Part shown: piece after piece, positions 1 through 5,910 of the stretch
Numbering within the stretch: the stretch's first letter is position 1
How the letters are laid out: the number at the start of each line of letters is the position of its first letter
Assembly: GCA_031278935.1 (NCBI GenBank)
Contig: JAITJK010000143.1
Span: forward strand, 1 to 6,658
Source: Spirochaetaceae bacterium
Lineage (GTDB): Bacteria > Spirochaetota > Spirochaetia > Treponematales > Breznakiellaceae
Direction of reading: 5' to 3'
DNA: 6,658 nucleotides
Position numbers and translations under genes: made by a program
The notes under the pieces: model-generated
Database searches by the model: none
What the model was told of the DNA's origin: nothing
Seen by the model: the letters and a program-made list of their open reading frames with translations, nothing else

Positions 1-59
1 AACAGGAGCGACAAAGACGGGGTATACCCGAAGAGATGCAAAGCCGAAGCGCTGTGGAC

Positions 60-88
60 TTGATACGCCCCTGTGGCCTGGGTATGAT
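60..88 (+). promoter_or_regulatory. sigma70-type promoter of asnS-dacA
   Basis: TTGATA (60-65), a 17-nt spacer and TATGAT (83-88) match the sigma70 consensus hexamers at 5/6 and 5/6 with ideal spacing. The -10 box ends 6 nt before the asnS ATG at 95, so the predicted transcription start falls on or next to the start codon. The purines AGAGG (89-93) sit too close to the ATG (1 nt) for a normal ribosome binding site. Read together this suggests a leaderless transcript, which is inference. Upstream, 1-59 holds only a perfect 10-bp palindrome GGGTATACCC (20-29) and no gene I can support. Confidence 0.65.
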
Positions 89-94
89 AGAGGT

Positions 95-1510
95 ATGCTC
101 TTTCCTCTTATTAAAGACCTGCTCCGACTATCGGGGGAATCCCAGAAATTGACCGTCCGCGGTTGGGTCAGGACGAAACGGGAACTGAAAAACCTTATCT
201 TTGTGGAAGTAAGCGACGGGTCTTGCCCCGCAAGTCTCCAATGTATCTTTGACCGGGGAAGCGGCGGACCTGAGCGGCCTTCACCTGATCTAGAAAAGCG
301 CCTTGAGCGTTTAGCCACAGGAAGTTCCGTGGCCATTCGGGGGCGCTTGGTGCCTTCTCCGGGGACTGGCCAAGCGGTGGAACTGGCAGCCTATGACCTG
401 GAATGTATCGGCGACGCCCCGGCTGAGACCTATCCCCTGCAAAAAAAGCGGCATTCCCTGGAATTCCTGCGGGAAATCGCCCACCTGCGGCCTCGAACTG
501 CTGTCTTTGGCGCGGTAGCCCGTTTGCGGAGTCGACTCTCTTATGGGGTGCATCAGTTTTTTCAAGAACAGGGCTTTCACTACATACATACGCCTATCAT
601 CACGGGAAACGATGCGGAAGGCGCCGGCGCCTTGTTTCAGGTTACTACCCTGGACCTCAGGGCCCTCGCCCGAACCGGTAAGGAACCGGACTACCAAGGG
701 GATTTTTTCGGCAAACCCAGCTATCTCACCGTTTCGGGTCAGTTGGAAGCGGAAACTTACGCTACTGCCCTCTCCCGGGTCTACACCTTTGGGCCCACTT
801 TCCGGGCGGAAAACTCCAACACCACCCGGCATTTGGCGGAATTCTGGATGGTTGAGCCGGAAATCGCCTTTGCGGATCTCCCGCTGACCATGGAAGTGGC
901 CGAAGCCTTCCTGAAATTCCTTTTTACGGTGGTATTACGAGACTGTGCGGAAGACCTAGCGGGTATCGAGAAGGTTACCCGTAAGGAAGCGAGTATTGTC
1001 CCAAGTCTGCAAAAAATTCTGGATTCTCGATTCACCCATCTCAACTACACCGAGGCTATTAAGGCTTTAGAACAAGAGGCCGCCCGGTTTGCCTTTAGGC
1101 CCTTTTGGGGCTGCGATCTGCAAAGTGAACATGAAAAATTTCTCACCGAAAAAGTGGCAGACGGGCCAGTGATTATCACCGATTACCCTAAGGAGATAAA
1201 AGCCTTTTATATGAAAATGAACGATGATGAAAAAACTGTCCGGGCTATGGATGTCCTGGTCCCCCGCCTGGGGGAAATCATCGGTGGTTCTCAGCGGGAA
1301 GATCGGTACGCCCTGCTGGAAAGCCGGATGCGGGCGCTGGATATGCGATTGGAAGACTACCGGTGGTATTTGGACCTGCGCCGGTATGGTACGGTTCCCC
1401 ATGCGGGATTCGGTATGGGCTTTGAGCGGCTTATCCAGTATATTACCGGCATGGTAAATATCCGGGATGTGATCCCCTATCCTCGGGCTGTGGGCCAGGC
1501 GGAATTCTGA
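95..1510 (+). CDS. asnS: asparaginyl-tRNA synthetase (AsnRS, class II)
   Basis: Cytoplasmic enzyme that joins asparagine to tRNA-Asn using ATP. The 471 residues are close to the usual bacterial length of about 465. An N-terminal OB-fold anticodon-binding domain covers roughly residues 18-115, including the VRGWVRTKR strand and the following SDGSC turn. The class II catalytic core follows. Motif 1 lies near FFQEQGFHYIHTP. Motif 2 is FRAENSNTTRHLAEF from residue 236. GEIIGGSQRE (393-402) is typical of the AsnRS/AspRS group. Motif 3 contains GFGMGFER (438-445) and is followed by the NIRDVIPYPR ending seen in AsnRS. The FRAENSNT form of motif 2 and the family length favour AsnRS over AspRS. ATG 95 is chosen because LIKDLL..VRGWVR begins as in homologues and a promoter abuts it. 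No convincing Shine-Dalgarno site precedes it. The stop lies 2 nt before the next gene, implying one operon. Confidence 0.95.
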   Translation: MLFPLIKDLLRLSGESQKLTVRGWVRTKRELKNLIFVEVSDGSCPASLQCIFDRGSGGPERPSPDLEKRLERLATGSSVAIRGRLVPSPGTGQAVELAAYDLECIGDAPAETYPLQKKRHSLEFLREIAHLRPRTAVFGAVARLRSRLSYGVHQFFQEQGFHYIHTPIITGNDAEGAGALFQVTTLDLRALARTGKEPDYQGDFFGKPSYLTVSGQLEAETYATALSRVYTFGPTFRAENSNTTRHLAEFWMVEPEIAFADLPLTMEVAEAFLKFLFTVVLRDCAEDLAGIEKVTRKEASIVPSLQKILDSRFTHLNYTEAIKALEQEAARFAFRPFWGCDLQSEHEKFLTEKVADGPVIITDYPKEIKAFYMKMNDDEKTVRAMDVLVPRLGEIIGGSQREDRYALLESRMRALDMRLEDYRWYLDLRRYGTVPHAGFGMGFERLIQYITGMVNIRDVIPYPRAVGQAEF

Positions 1511-1512
1511 CG

Positions 1513-2760
1513 GTGCGCCGGCTCTTCTTTCGATCCTTGCGTATCTGGGTCCTTAGTTTCCTAGCCCTCTTTGCGGTGGACTTTCTTGCTGCCCAAGACC
1601 CGGTGGCGGGTATGCCGGAGATCCGTTCCCAGGCCGCAGTGCTGATGGATGCCACAACCGGGACTTTTCTCTATGTCAAGAATGGGGATGAGGAGATTCC
1701 CCCGGCGTCCTTGGCTAAATTGATGACCATCCATATCGCCTTAAACGAAGTGGCCCAGGGGCGCGCTGCTTTGGACGAAGTGGTAGACCTCCCCCGGGAA
1801 AGCTGGGCCGTCAATCAGCCTCCCCGCTCAAGCCTCATGGATCTCGCGCCGGGACAAATCGTAACCTTGCGGGACTTGCTCTTAGGACTGGCCATTTTTT
1901 CGGGTAATGACGCGGCTGTGGCGGTGGCCCTCCGGTTTGCCCCCAGCGTAGCAGCCTTTGCTGAACAGATGAATGCGGAAGCCCAGAGCATGGGGCTTTT
2001 AAAAACCCATTTTGTAGAACCTTCAGGGGTCTCGGAAGACAACCGTACTACGGCGGTGGAATTCGCCCTGTTTTGCAGGGAATATCTCACGCTGCACCCG
2101 GAAACCTTAGAGGACTATCATTCGGTGCGGGAATTCGCCTTTCCCCGGGCGGAAAACTTGCCGGAACGGTACCGGAGCGCCCCTCGGACCCGAGTGCAGT
2201 ACAACCACAATACGTTTTTACGCGCCTTTCCGGGGACCGATGGCTTAAAAACCGGATATATCGACGAGTCCGGCCACAATATCGCTATCACCACGGAACG
2301 GGAGGGAACCCGGTTTATCGCGGTCATTCTGGGGGCTCCGGCGATTTACCGAGGAGATCGGATTCGGGACGAAGACGGGATGAAATTGCTCACCTGGGGA
2401 TTTGAACAATACCATACGCTACGGCCCACTTTGGATACCCTTGCGCCGGTGCGGGTATGGAAAGGAAAAGAAAACCTCGTGGAAATCATCCCCGCAGAAG
2501 CCTTGCCTTTTACCGCCCTGCGCGACCGGGGAGCAAATATGCGCTGGGAAATGGAGCTCCCCGAGCCGCTCCTCGCGCCCTTAAGCGAGGGACTTTTTGT
2601 GGGCACCCTGGTCCTCTATGACGAACTGGGGGAACTGAGGCGGATTCCCCTAATTACCACCCAGGACATAGAAAAGGGCGGCTTTTTTAAACGCCTCTGG
2701 GATACCCTGGTCTTGTTTTTTCAGTCCCTAGAGAAGAAGAGTCCCGGGTCTAGCCCTTAG
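1513..2760 (+). CDS. dacA: D-alanyl-D-alanine carboxypeptidase, PBP5/DacA family
   Basis: Low-molecular-mass penicillin-binding protein that trims the terminal D-alanine from peptidoglycan stem peptides in the periplasm. It has 415 residues. A basic N-terminus (MRRLFFRSLR) and a hydrophobic stretch at about 11-27, ending LAAQ, form a signal peptide with likely cleavage near residue 27. The three serine-acyltransferase motifs are intact and in order: SLAK at 66-69 (nucleophile Ser66, Lys69), SGN at 130-132 and KTG at 246-248 within TDGLKTGYIDESGHN. A PBP5-type C-terminal beta domain (about 290-385) follows. The end, GGFFKRLWDTLVLFFQSLEKK, could be an amphipathic membrane anchor. The start is GTG at 1513, 2 nt after the asnS stop, with AGGCGGA (1497-1503) about 9 nt upstream as a weak ribosome site, so translation is probably coupled to asnS. 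The end overlaps the convergent small gene by 11 nt. The subtype (DacA, DacC or DacF) cannot be settled here. Confidence 0.92.
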   Translation: MRRLFFRSLRIWVLSFLALFAVDFLAAQDPVAGMPEIRSQAAVLMDATTGTFLYVKNGDEEIPPASLAKLMTIHIALNEVAQGRAALDEVVDLPRESWAVNQPPRSSLMDLAPGQIVTLRDLLLGLAIFSGNDAAVAVALRFAPSVAAFAEQMNAEAQSMGLLKTHFVEPSGVSEDNRTTAVEFALFCREYLTLHPETLEDYHSVREFAFPRAENLPERYRSAPRTRVQYNHNTFLRAFPGTDGLKTGYIDESGHNIAITTEREGTRFIAVILGAPAIYRGDRIRDEDGMKLLTWGFEQYHTLRPTLDTLAPVRVWKGKENLVEIIPAEALPFTALRDRGANMRWEMELPEPLLAPLSEGLFVGTLVLYDELGELRRIPLITTQDIEKGGFFKRLWDTLVLFFQSLEKKSPGSSP

Positions 2761-2980
2761 GACGCGGGACGCAAGGGATATCCGCCACCGGAGCCGCAGG
2801 ACGGTGGCATAAAAAGGCGTCTAATTCTTCTTCCAGCCTCCGCAGATGCTCCTCCAATTCCTGAATGCGTCGCATAGCATATTGCACCTTCTTGTTCCAT
2901 AACCGTTCACAGGTCTGATCCAAAAGAGCATCAAAAGATACATTATCCGCATATATCGCGGATCGGGTATTAAAAATCAT
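2750..2980 (-). CDS. small hypothetical coiled-coil protein (76 aa)
   Basis: I do not recognise a named family. The frame is open to 3031, but ATG at 2980 is preferred: the protein then starts MIFNTRSAIYADNVSFDALL, and a promoter lies directly upstream. Residues about 30-57 (KKVQYAMRRIQELEEHLRRLEEELDAFL) form a strongly charged heptad-like helix, suggesting a coiled coil. A proline-rich tail follows (RPAAPVADIPCVPRPKG). There is no signal peptide or membrane segment, so it is probably cytoplasmic. Its 3' end overlaps the convergent carboxypeptidase gene by 11 nt. AGAAG just before the ATG is a poor ribosome site. The ordered composition (folded-looking N-terminus, helix, tail) and the absence of any competing gene argue that it is real. 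Function is unknown. Confidence 0.65.
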   Translation of the reverse strand: MIFNTRSAIYADNVSFDALLDQTCERLWNKKVQYAMRRIQELEEHLRRLEEELDAFLCHRPAAPVADIPCVPRPKG

Positions 2981-2987
2981 AACTTCT

Positions 2988-3015
2988 AGTATACCACCGC
3001 TCAAGAAATCCGCAA
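2988..3015 (-). promoter_or_regulatory. possible promoter of the small coiled-coil gene
   Basis: Read on the minus strand: TTGCGG (3015-3010), a 16-nt spacer, then TATACT (2993-2988), a 5/6 match to the -10 consensus. The -10 ends 7 nt before the ATG at 2980, so initiation would fall at or within a base or two of the start codon. The -35 is only a partial match. This is the same geometry as at asnS. Confidence 0.45.
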
Positions 3016-3094
3016 GATACCCCCAGGACAACGGCAGTTACTTTTTCTGACCGGGAAATATGCAACAGAATGAAAGAGACCTCAAAGGGGAACC

Positions 3095-3247
3095 ATGAAA
3101 ATCACGGCGCAAGCGATTAGAAAGCCTCAGCAGCATACAGTCGCGGAATTTAACCCCCGGGCGAGCAAGGCGCACCCCCCTCTCCTAACCACGCGGGCCA
3201 TCAGGACTTGTGCCTCCACGGTAAGTGGAGTAGAATACGCTCTATGA
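3095..3247 (+). CDS. possible 50-aa leader ORF overlapping the chemoreceptor start
   Basis: ATG at 3095 is preceded by AAAGGGG (3084-3090), a good Shine-Dalgarno sequence at 4-6 nt. The frame runs 50 codons to TGA 3245-3247. That stop overlaps the chemoreceptor start in the classic ATGA arrangement (ATG 3244-3246), which would couple translation. The peptide (MKITAQAIRKPQQHTVAEF..., ending SGVEYAL) is basic and resembles no family I know. It has no membrane segment, and its codon use is less regular than that of the neighbours. It could be a regulatory leader peptide or a chance ORF. Only the ribosome site and the stop/start overlap support it. Confidence 0.33.
   Translation: MKITAQAIRKPQQHTVAEFNPRASKAHPPLLTTRAIRTCASTVSGVEYAL
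3208..3236 (+). promoter_or_regulatory. promoter-like site with a spacer-filling dyad before the chemoreceptor gene
   Basis: TTGTGC (3208-3213), a 17-nt spacer and TAGAAT (3231-3236) form a possible sigma70 promoter whose -10 ends 7 nt before ATG 3244. The entire spacer is the perfect inverted repeat CTCCAC-GGTAA-GTGGAG (3214-3230). In DNA this could be an operator. In a longer transcript from upstream it would fold into a 6-bp hairpin that hides GGAG, the only purine-rich ribosome-site candidate for ATG 3244. The -35 is a weak match (TTG only). Confidence 0.4.
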
Positions 3248-5364
3248 AACGCAAGCCTTCTTTCGCCGTTCTGTTTACCGCTGTGTGTGTCAGCGCGTTG
3301 GTCGTGGGCAGCTTGGTTGTCTCTGTCGTTTCTTTGATACATCTACGCCGAGTTTCTTACGCCCAAGTTGAAGGGACAACTAAAGAAAACATCGCCAATA
3401 TGAGCAACCAAGTAAGCGCGGTGCTTGCCGCTCACGCCGCCTTTTTGGAGCATACCATCGTCAGCGTTATCCCGTTTATGCGGGAAACCCCGGTTGATAG
3501 GGATGCCCTAAGCCTCTTCTTGGACGATATGCAGGCCACCTCGGCGGCTATTATGATGATATACTGCACCAATGACCGGCCCTGGGATAGTCCGGGGGGG
3601 TATTTCGCCGCCAGCACCGGCTGGATTCCTCCCGACGCATGGAATCAACTGGAACGCCCCTGGTATCTGGACGCGAAAAAGGCCCCAGGAAAGATTGCCT
3701 TTACCCTTCCCTATGTGGATGCCGCAAGCGGTGGACTAGTTATTACCCTGACTCGCAGCGTTTTTGATAAAGACGGCCGGGACTTGGGCGTAATTGGCGC
3801 GGATGTCTCCATAGACTCCCTGCGAACCATCCTCAAGGAACACAGCGCCCTGCCCCAACAGCAGAGCTTTCTCCTTACCCCGGAGGGTCTTTTCATTACC
3901 AACCCCGACGAAAGCGCGGTGATGCAAAAAGACTTTTTTAGTGAACTAGCGCTGGAACGCTACCGCGCCGCGATTCTCAAGGCCCCTTCTTTCTCCACCA
4001 TGGATGATGAGGTGTTCATCGCGTCCTCTCTCATACCCCAGGCTGCGTGGCGACTCGTTTCGGTTATCCCCACCAAGAGCATCGTGGTGGACGCCAATAA
4101 AGCCCTGGGCCAAATCATCATGATTGATATGGTTCTCTTGGTTTTGGCCGCGCTGTTCTCCCTGGTATGTACCCGGCTCATGGTCCGGCCCTTACGCAGC
4201 CTCACTGCGTACTCTGCGGTCCTGGCCGGCGGGGACTTTTCCGGTACGGTCCCTGAGTATGGAACGGCGGAATCATCCGGTCTTTCAAAAGGCTTTAACG
4301 CCATTAACGAGCATATCTCCGAGCTTATCCATAATATCGCCGCTTCTTTTGAGCGGATGCGGATCCACGACGCGGAACTGAAACAGGTGATCGCCCAGTC
4401 CTCCCAGGCGGCGGGGGTAATCGTTGAGGCCATCCAGGACGTGGAGCAGCGTATCAAAGACGAGGTTGGCCTGGTGGGTAAAACCGTAACCCAGTCGGTT
4501 GCCCACATCGACGGCAAGACACAGGCCCTTAACGACCTCATTCAACGGCAGGCGGCCCAGATAAACGCCTCCTCCTCGGCTATAGAAACCATGATAGGCC
4601 ATAATCGGGATATGCAGGAGCAGATTGGCGCGTTAATCCGGACGATTGAACAACTTATTGAAAGTTCCAAGGCCGAACATGAACATATTGAGCGGTCCAC
4701 CAAAACGGTAGAGCAGATTGGGGCCGATTCGGCAAATCTCGCGCTGATGAACAAGACCATCGGCACAGTGGCTAACGAGACCAATCTCCTGGCCATGAAC
4801 GCGGCTATTGAAGCAGCCCATGCTGGGTCGGCGGGCCAGGGCTTTGCCGTAGTGGCCCAGGAGATTCGTAAGCTCGCGGAGACCACCGCCGCCCAAGCCA
4901 AGGGTTCCCGGGGTACCCTGACGGAGATTCAGCAACGTATCCTGGAAATCGGCTCCTTGTCGAGCCGTATAGAAGGGGCCTACAGCCAAACGAACCGTTT
5001 GATTCTGGAGAGCAACGCGGTAGTTGAGCAGGTGCGGTGCACGGTAGAGGAACAAATGGGGCGTTCCGAGCAGGTTTTGGAACTGCTTACAGAGATACGG
5101 GGTATAACCGGACAAGTGCAGAGCGAAGCGGAGCATATCAAAGAGGAGACGGATGTTTCCCGGCAGATGTCGGGGAAGCTTTCGGTGATGAGTGAAGCGA
5201 TTCATGGTCGGGTGAGCGAGGTGGTGAAGAGTACGGAGCGGGTGTTTGCGGCGTCTCAAAAGGCCCATAGTTCGGTGGAAGAGAACAGTCAGGGCCTGGA
5301 CGCCCTGGATGAAGCGATCCATCGCTTCATCGTCCGTCCTCCAGAGCCAAATAAAGAGGGCTAA
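3244..5364 (+). CDS. methyl-accepting chemotaxis protein with dCache sensor
   Basis: Inner-membrane chemoreceptor that passes a periplasmic ligand signal to CheA/CheW. With ATG 3244 it has 706 residues; an in-frame TTG at 3208 would add 12 residues (MCLHGKWSRIRS) and is less likely. TM1 spans about 8-32. The periplasmic dCache domain is about 35-285, with W133, R138, W140, Y141, Y157, D159 and D187 in the pattern of the amino-acid-binding motif (known order Y, R, W, Y, Y, D, D). TM2 is at about 291-312 and HAMP at about 314-365. A long helical signalling domain follows, with its hairpin tip at ANETNLLAMNAAIEAAHAG (E512) and then GQGFAVVAQEIRKLAE. The tail (RPPEPNKEG) lacks a CheR/CheB-binding pentapeptide such as NWETF. 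TGGAG (3226-3230) lies 13 nt from the ATG, too far to be ideal and inside a hairpin. No terminator is obvious downstream. The ligand is not known; amino acid is the best guess. Confidence 0.95.
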   Translation: MKRKPSFAVLFTAVCVSALVVGSLVVSVVSLIHLRRVSYAQVEGTTKENIANMSNQVSAVLAAHAAFLEHTIVSVIPFMRETPVDRDALSLFLDDMQATSAAIMMIYCTNDRPWDSPGGYFAASTGWIPPDAWNQLERPWYLDAKKAPGKIAFTLPYVDAASGGLVITLTRSVFDKDGRDLGVIGADVSIDSLRTILKEHSALPQQQSFLLTPEGLFITNPDESAVMQKDFFSELALERYRAAILKAPSFSTMDDEVFIASSLIPQAAWRLVSVIPTKSIVVDANKALGQIIMIDMVLLVLAALFSLVCTRLMVRPLRSLTAYSAVLAGGDFSGTVPEYGTAESSGLSKGFNAINEHISELIHNIAASFERMRIHDAELKQVIAQSSQAAGVIVEAIQDVEQRIKDEVGLVGKTVTQSVAHIDGKTQALNDLIQRQAAQINASSSAIETMIGHNRDMQEQIGALIRTIEQLIESSKAEHEHIERSTKTVEQIGADSANLALMNKTIGTVANETNLLAMNAAIEAAHAGSAGQGFAVVAQEIRKLAETTAAQAKGSRGTLTEIQQRILEIGSLSSRIEGAYSQTNRLILESNAVVEQVRCTVEEQMGRSEQVLELLTEIRGITGQVQSEAEHIKEETDVSRQMSGKLSVMSEAIHGRVSEVVKSTERVFAASQKAHSSVEENSQGLDALDEAIHRFIVRPPEPNKEG

Positions 5365-5435
5365 ATGCTGTTGCGGTCTCAAAAACACGGTATAAAGCCT
5401 TTTTCCAAGGATACCCAGAATTATCACCCAATCCG

Positions 5436-5451
5436 TTAAGGCTCACCCTAA
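5436..5451 (+). other. putative host-derived guide segment of the omega-RNA
   Basis: In IscB systems the guide (about 16 nt) lies immediately 5' of the scaffold and comes from flanking host DNA. If the scaffold starts at 5452, the guide would be TTAAGGCTCACCCTAA. The exact border, and hence the exact guide, cannot be fixed from one sequence, and I see no second copy of it in the window. Confidence 0.3.
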
Positions 5452-5740
5452 GTGTCGCGCCGACCTTGGCTTCCCTACTGATGCTAACGGACGGGTCGCC
5501 GTTGTCGCAGCCTGCATAGAACCGTGTCTTTCACGGCGGTTCCCCTAAGCAACGCTCATGTCGATGGAACACCTTCAGCGTGTTGTTGGCTATAACGAAA
5601 TGAAAGAGAAAAAAGCGAGGTCCACTCCCACTGCCAGAAAGCCGTACCAGCGGTAGGGTCTGAGCCCAGCTCGTGACTGGGTACACAAGCTTTTACCCCT
5701 GGTAAGTAGTACGCCTCGCTAGGAACGAAGGGAGGTGTGC
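5452..5740 (+). ncRNA. HEARO RNA / IscB omega-RNA scaffold
   Basis: Structured RNA that in this family binds the IscB nuclease and presents a guide taken from sequence just 5' of it. Recognition rests on sequence blocks in order that I recall from HEARO/omega-RNAs: GGCTTCCC (5468-5475 region), GACGGGTCGCC (5490-5500), GCTCATGTCG (5554-5563), GGAACACC (5566-5573) and AAAGAGAAAAAAGCG (5603-5617). The fold agrees. A 7-bp closing stem pairs GACCTTG (5462-5468) with CGAGGTC (5616-5622). AACGG/CCGTT (5486-5490/5499-5503) closes an 8-nt loop. A CCGTG/CACGG hairpin lies at 5522-5536. ACGCT/AGCGT pair at 5552-5556/5577-5581. Further 3' stems are CTGCC/GGTAG (5631-5635/5652-5656), CCCAG/CTGGG (5665-5669/5677-5681) and a 9-bp stem 5709-5717/5732-5740. 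The 3' end is not defined. No IscB gene accompanies it in the window. Confidence 0.78.
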
Positions 5741-5759
5741 CCCGCTCTCTAACCCCGCA

Positions 5760-5789
5760 GCCACCCAATAGGCCTCCACAGCGGGTGGC
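5760..5789 (+). repeat. 7-bp inverted repeat in the right part of the element
   Basis: GCCACCC (5760-5766) and GGGTGGC (5783-5789) are perfectly complementary around a 16-nt loop. No T-run follows, so it is not a standard terminator. It lies between the omega-RNA core and the right-end hairpin and may belong to the transposon end. Confidence 0.5.
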
Positions 5790-5790
5790 A

Positions 5791-5820
5791 TGGCAAATAG
5801 CGCGGCGGGTGGGGTATACT
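5791..5820 (+). promoter_or_regulatory. possible gpmI promoter inside the element
   Basis: TGGCAA (5791-5796), an 18-nt spacer and TATACT (5815-5820, 5/6 match). Initiation would be near 5827, leaving a leader of about 90 nt before the gpmI GTG. The -10 is good and the -35 modest. If the element boundaries are right, gpmI is expressed from DNA brought in by the element. Confidence 0.4.
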
Positions 5821-5835
5821 ACTTGTATAGAGCGC

Positions 5836-5860
5836 CGGTCGTGGGGGCCTCCCAGGACCG
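5836..5860 (+). repeat. strong hairpin at the proposed element right end
   Basis: CGGTC (5836-5840) pairs with GACCG (5856-5860) and TGGG (5842-5845) with CCCA (5851-5854), with a single G-G mismatch between the two stems and loop GGCCT (5846-5850). One base further is ATGA (5862-5865). No T-run follows, so it is not an intrinsic terminator. It could be the subterminal hairpin used by a TnpA-type transposase, or a gpmI leader structure. Confidence 0.55.
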
Positions 5861-5881
5861 CATGAGCCGGGGCAGTGAAAA

Positions 5882-5910
5882 GCATAGTCGTGAGGGGCTA
5901 TGCAAAGGAG
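5882..5910 (+). promoter_or_regulatory. leader hairpin and ribosome binding site of gpmI
   Basis: GCATAG (5882-5887) pairs with CTATGC (5898-5903) around a 10-nt loop and ends directly against AAAGGAG (5904-5910), the Shine-Dalgarno sequence 7 nt before GTG 5918. The hairpin buries the alternative in-frame ATG at 5900 and leaves the SD free, which supports GTG as the start. Confidence 0.55.

Larger units (their letters stand above)
5452..5861 (+). mobile_element. putative ORF-less HEARO/ISC-type element (IscB-family derivative)
   Basis: This entry covers the proposed element as a unit; the RNA is described separately. The family is known to insert just 5' of ATGA or GTGA. Downstream of the RNA core the first such tetranucleotide outside a hairpin loop is ATGA at 5862. 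It comes one base after a strong hairpin at 5836-5860 (CGGTC/GACCG and TGGG/CCCA around a G-G mismatch, 5-nt loop), reminiscent of IS200/IS605-type right ends. The left end is set near 5452, where the RNA-like sequence begins, and is uncertain by about 10 nt. The element has no transposase and no nuclease ORF: with only about 120 nt between RNA core and right end there is no room for iscB. It would therefore depend on proteins encoded elsewhere, or be a dead relic. GTGA at 5875 and 5890 are alternative right borders. Confidence 0.55.

Noticed and set aside
1..63. 3' end of an upstream gene (frame 1 open to TGA 61-63)
   Set aside because: Only 20 codons are open, which is expected by chance, and the peptide resembles nothing I know.
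2784..2808. Terminator between the convergent genes (GCCACCG/CGGTGGC, 11-nt loop)
   Set aside because: No T-run follows on either strand, and the repeat lies inside the coding sequence of the small minus-strand gene.
3208..3243. Upstream TTG start for the chemoreceptor
   Set aside because: It adds a non-conserved polar MCLHGKWSRIRS before the normal MKRK-TM1 start and has no ribosome binding site.
5371..5396. Promoter TTGCGG-14-TATAAA for the omega-RNA
   Set aside because: The 14-nt spacer is too short for a standard sigma70 promoter; TATAAA alone is weak evidence.
4633..5427. 264-codon open frame on the minus strand
   Set aside because: It lies antisense to the strongly conserved signalling domain of the chemoreceptor and has low-complexity His/Leu/Arg-rich content: a shadow frame.
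5556..5885. 109-codon minus-strand frame in the non-coding gap
   Set aside because: It is antisense to the structured RNA; its composition follows the RNA stems and no protein family is recognisable.
5452..5905. Group II intron (GTGTCGCGCC start, many stems)
   Set aside because: No domain V (paired GAGCC...GGTTC with a GAAA-type loop) or domain VI branch-point region is present, and the internal blocks fit HEARO/omega-RNA better.
5452..5905. RNase P RNA, tmRNA or SRP RNA
   Set aside because: The conserved signatures are absent, for example the GAGGAAAGTCC block of RNase P and a tRNA-like end with TTCGA for tmRNA.
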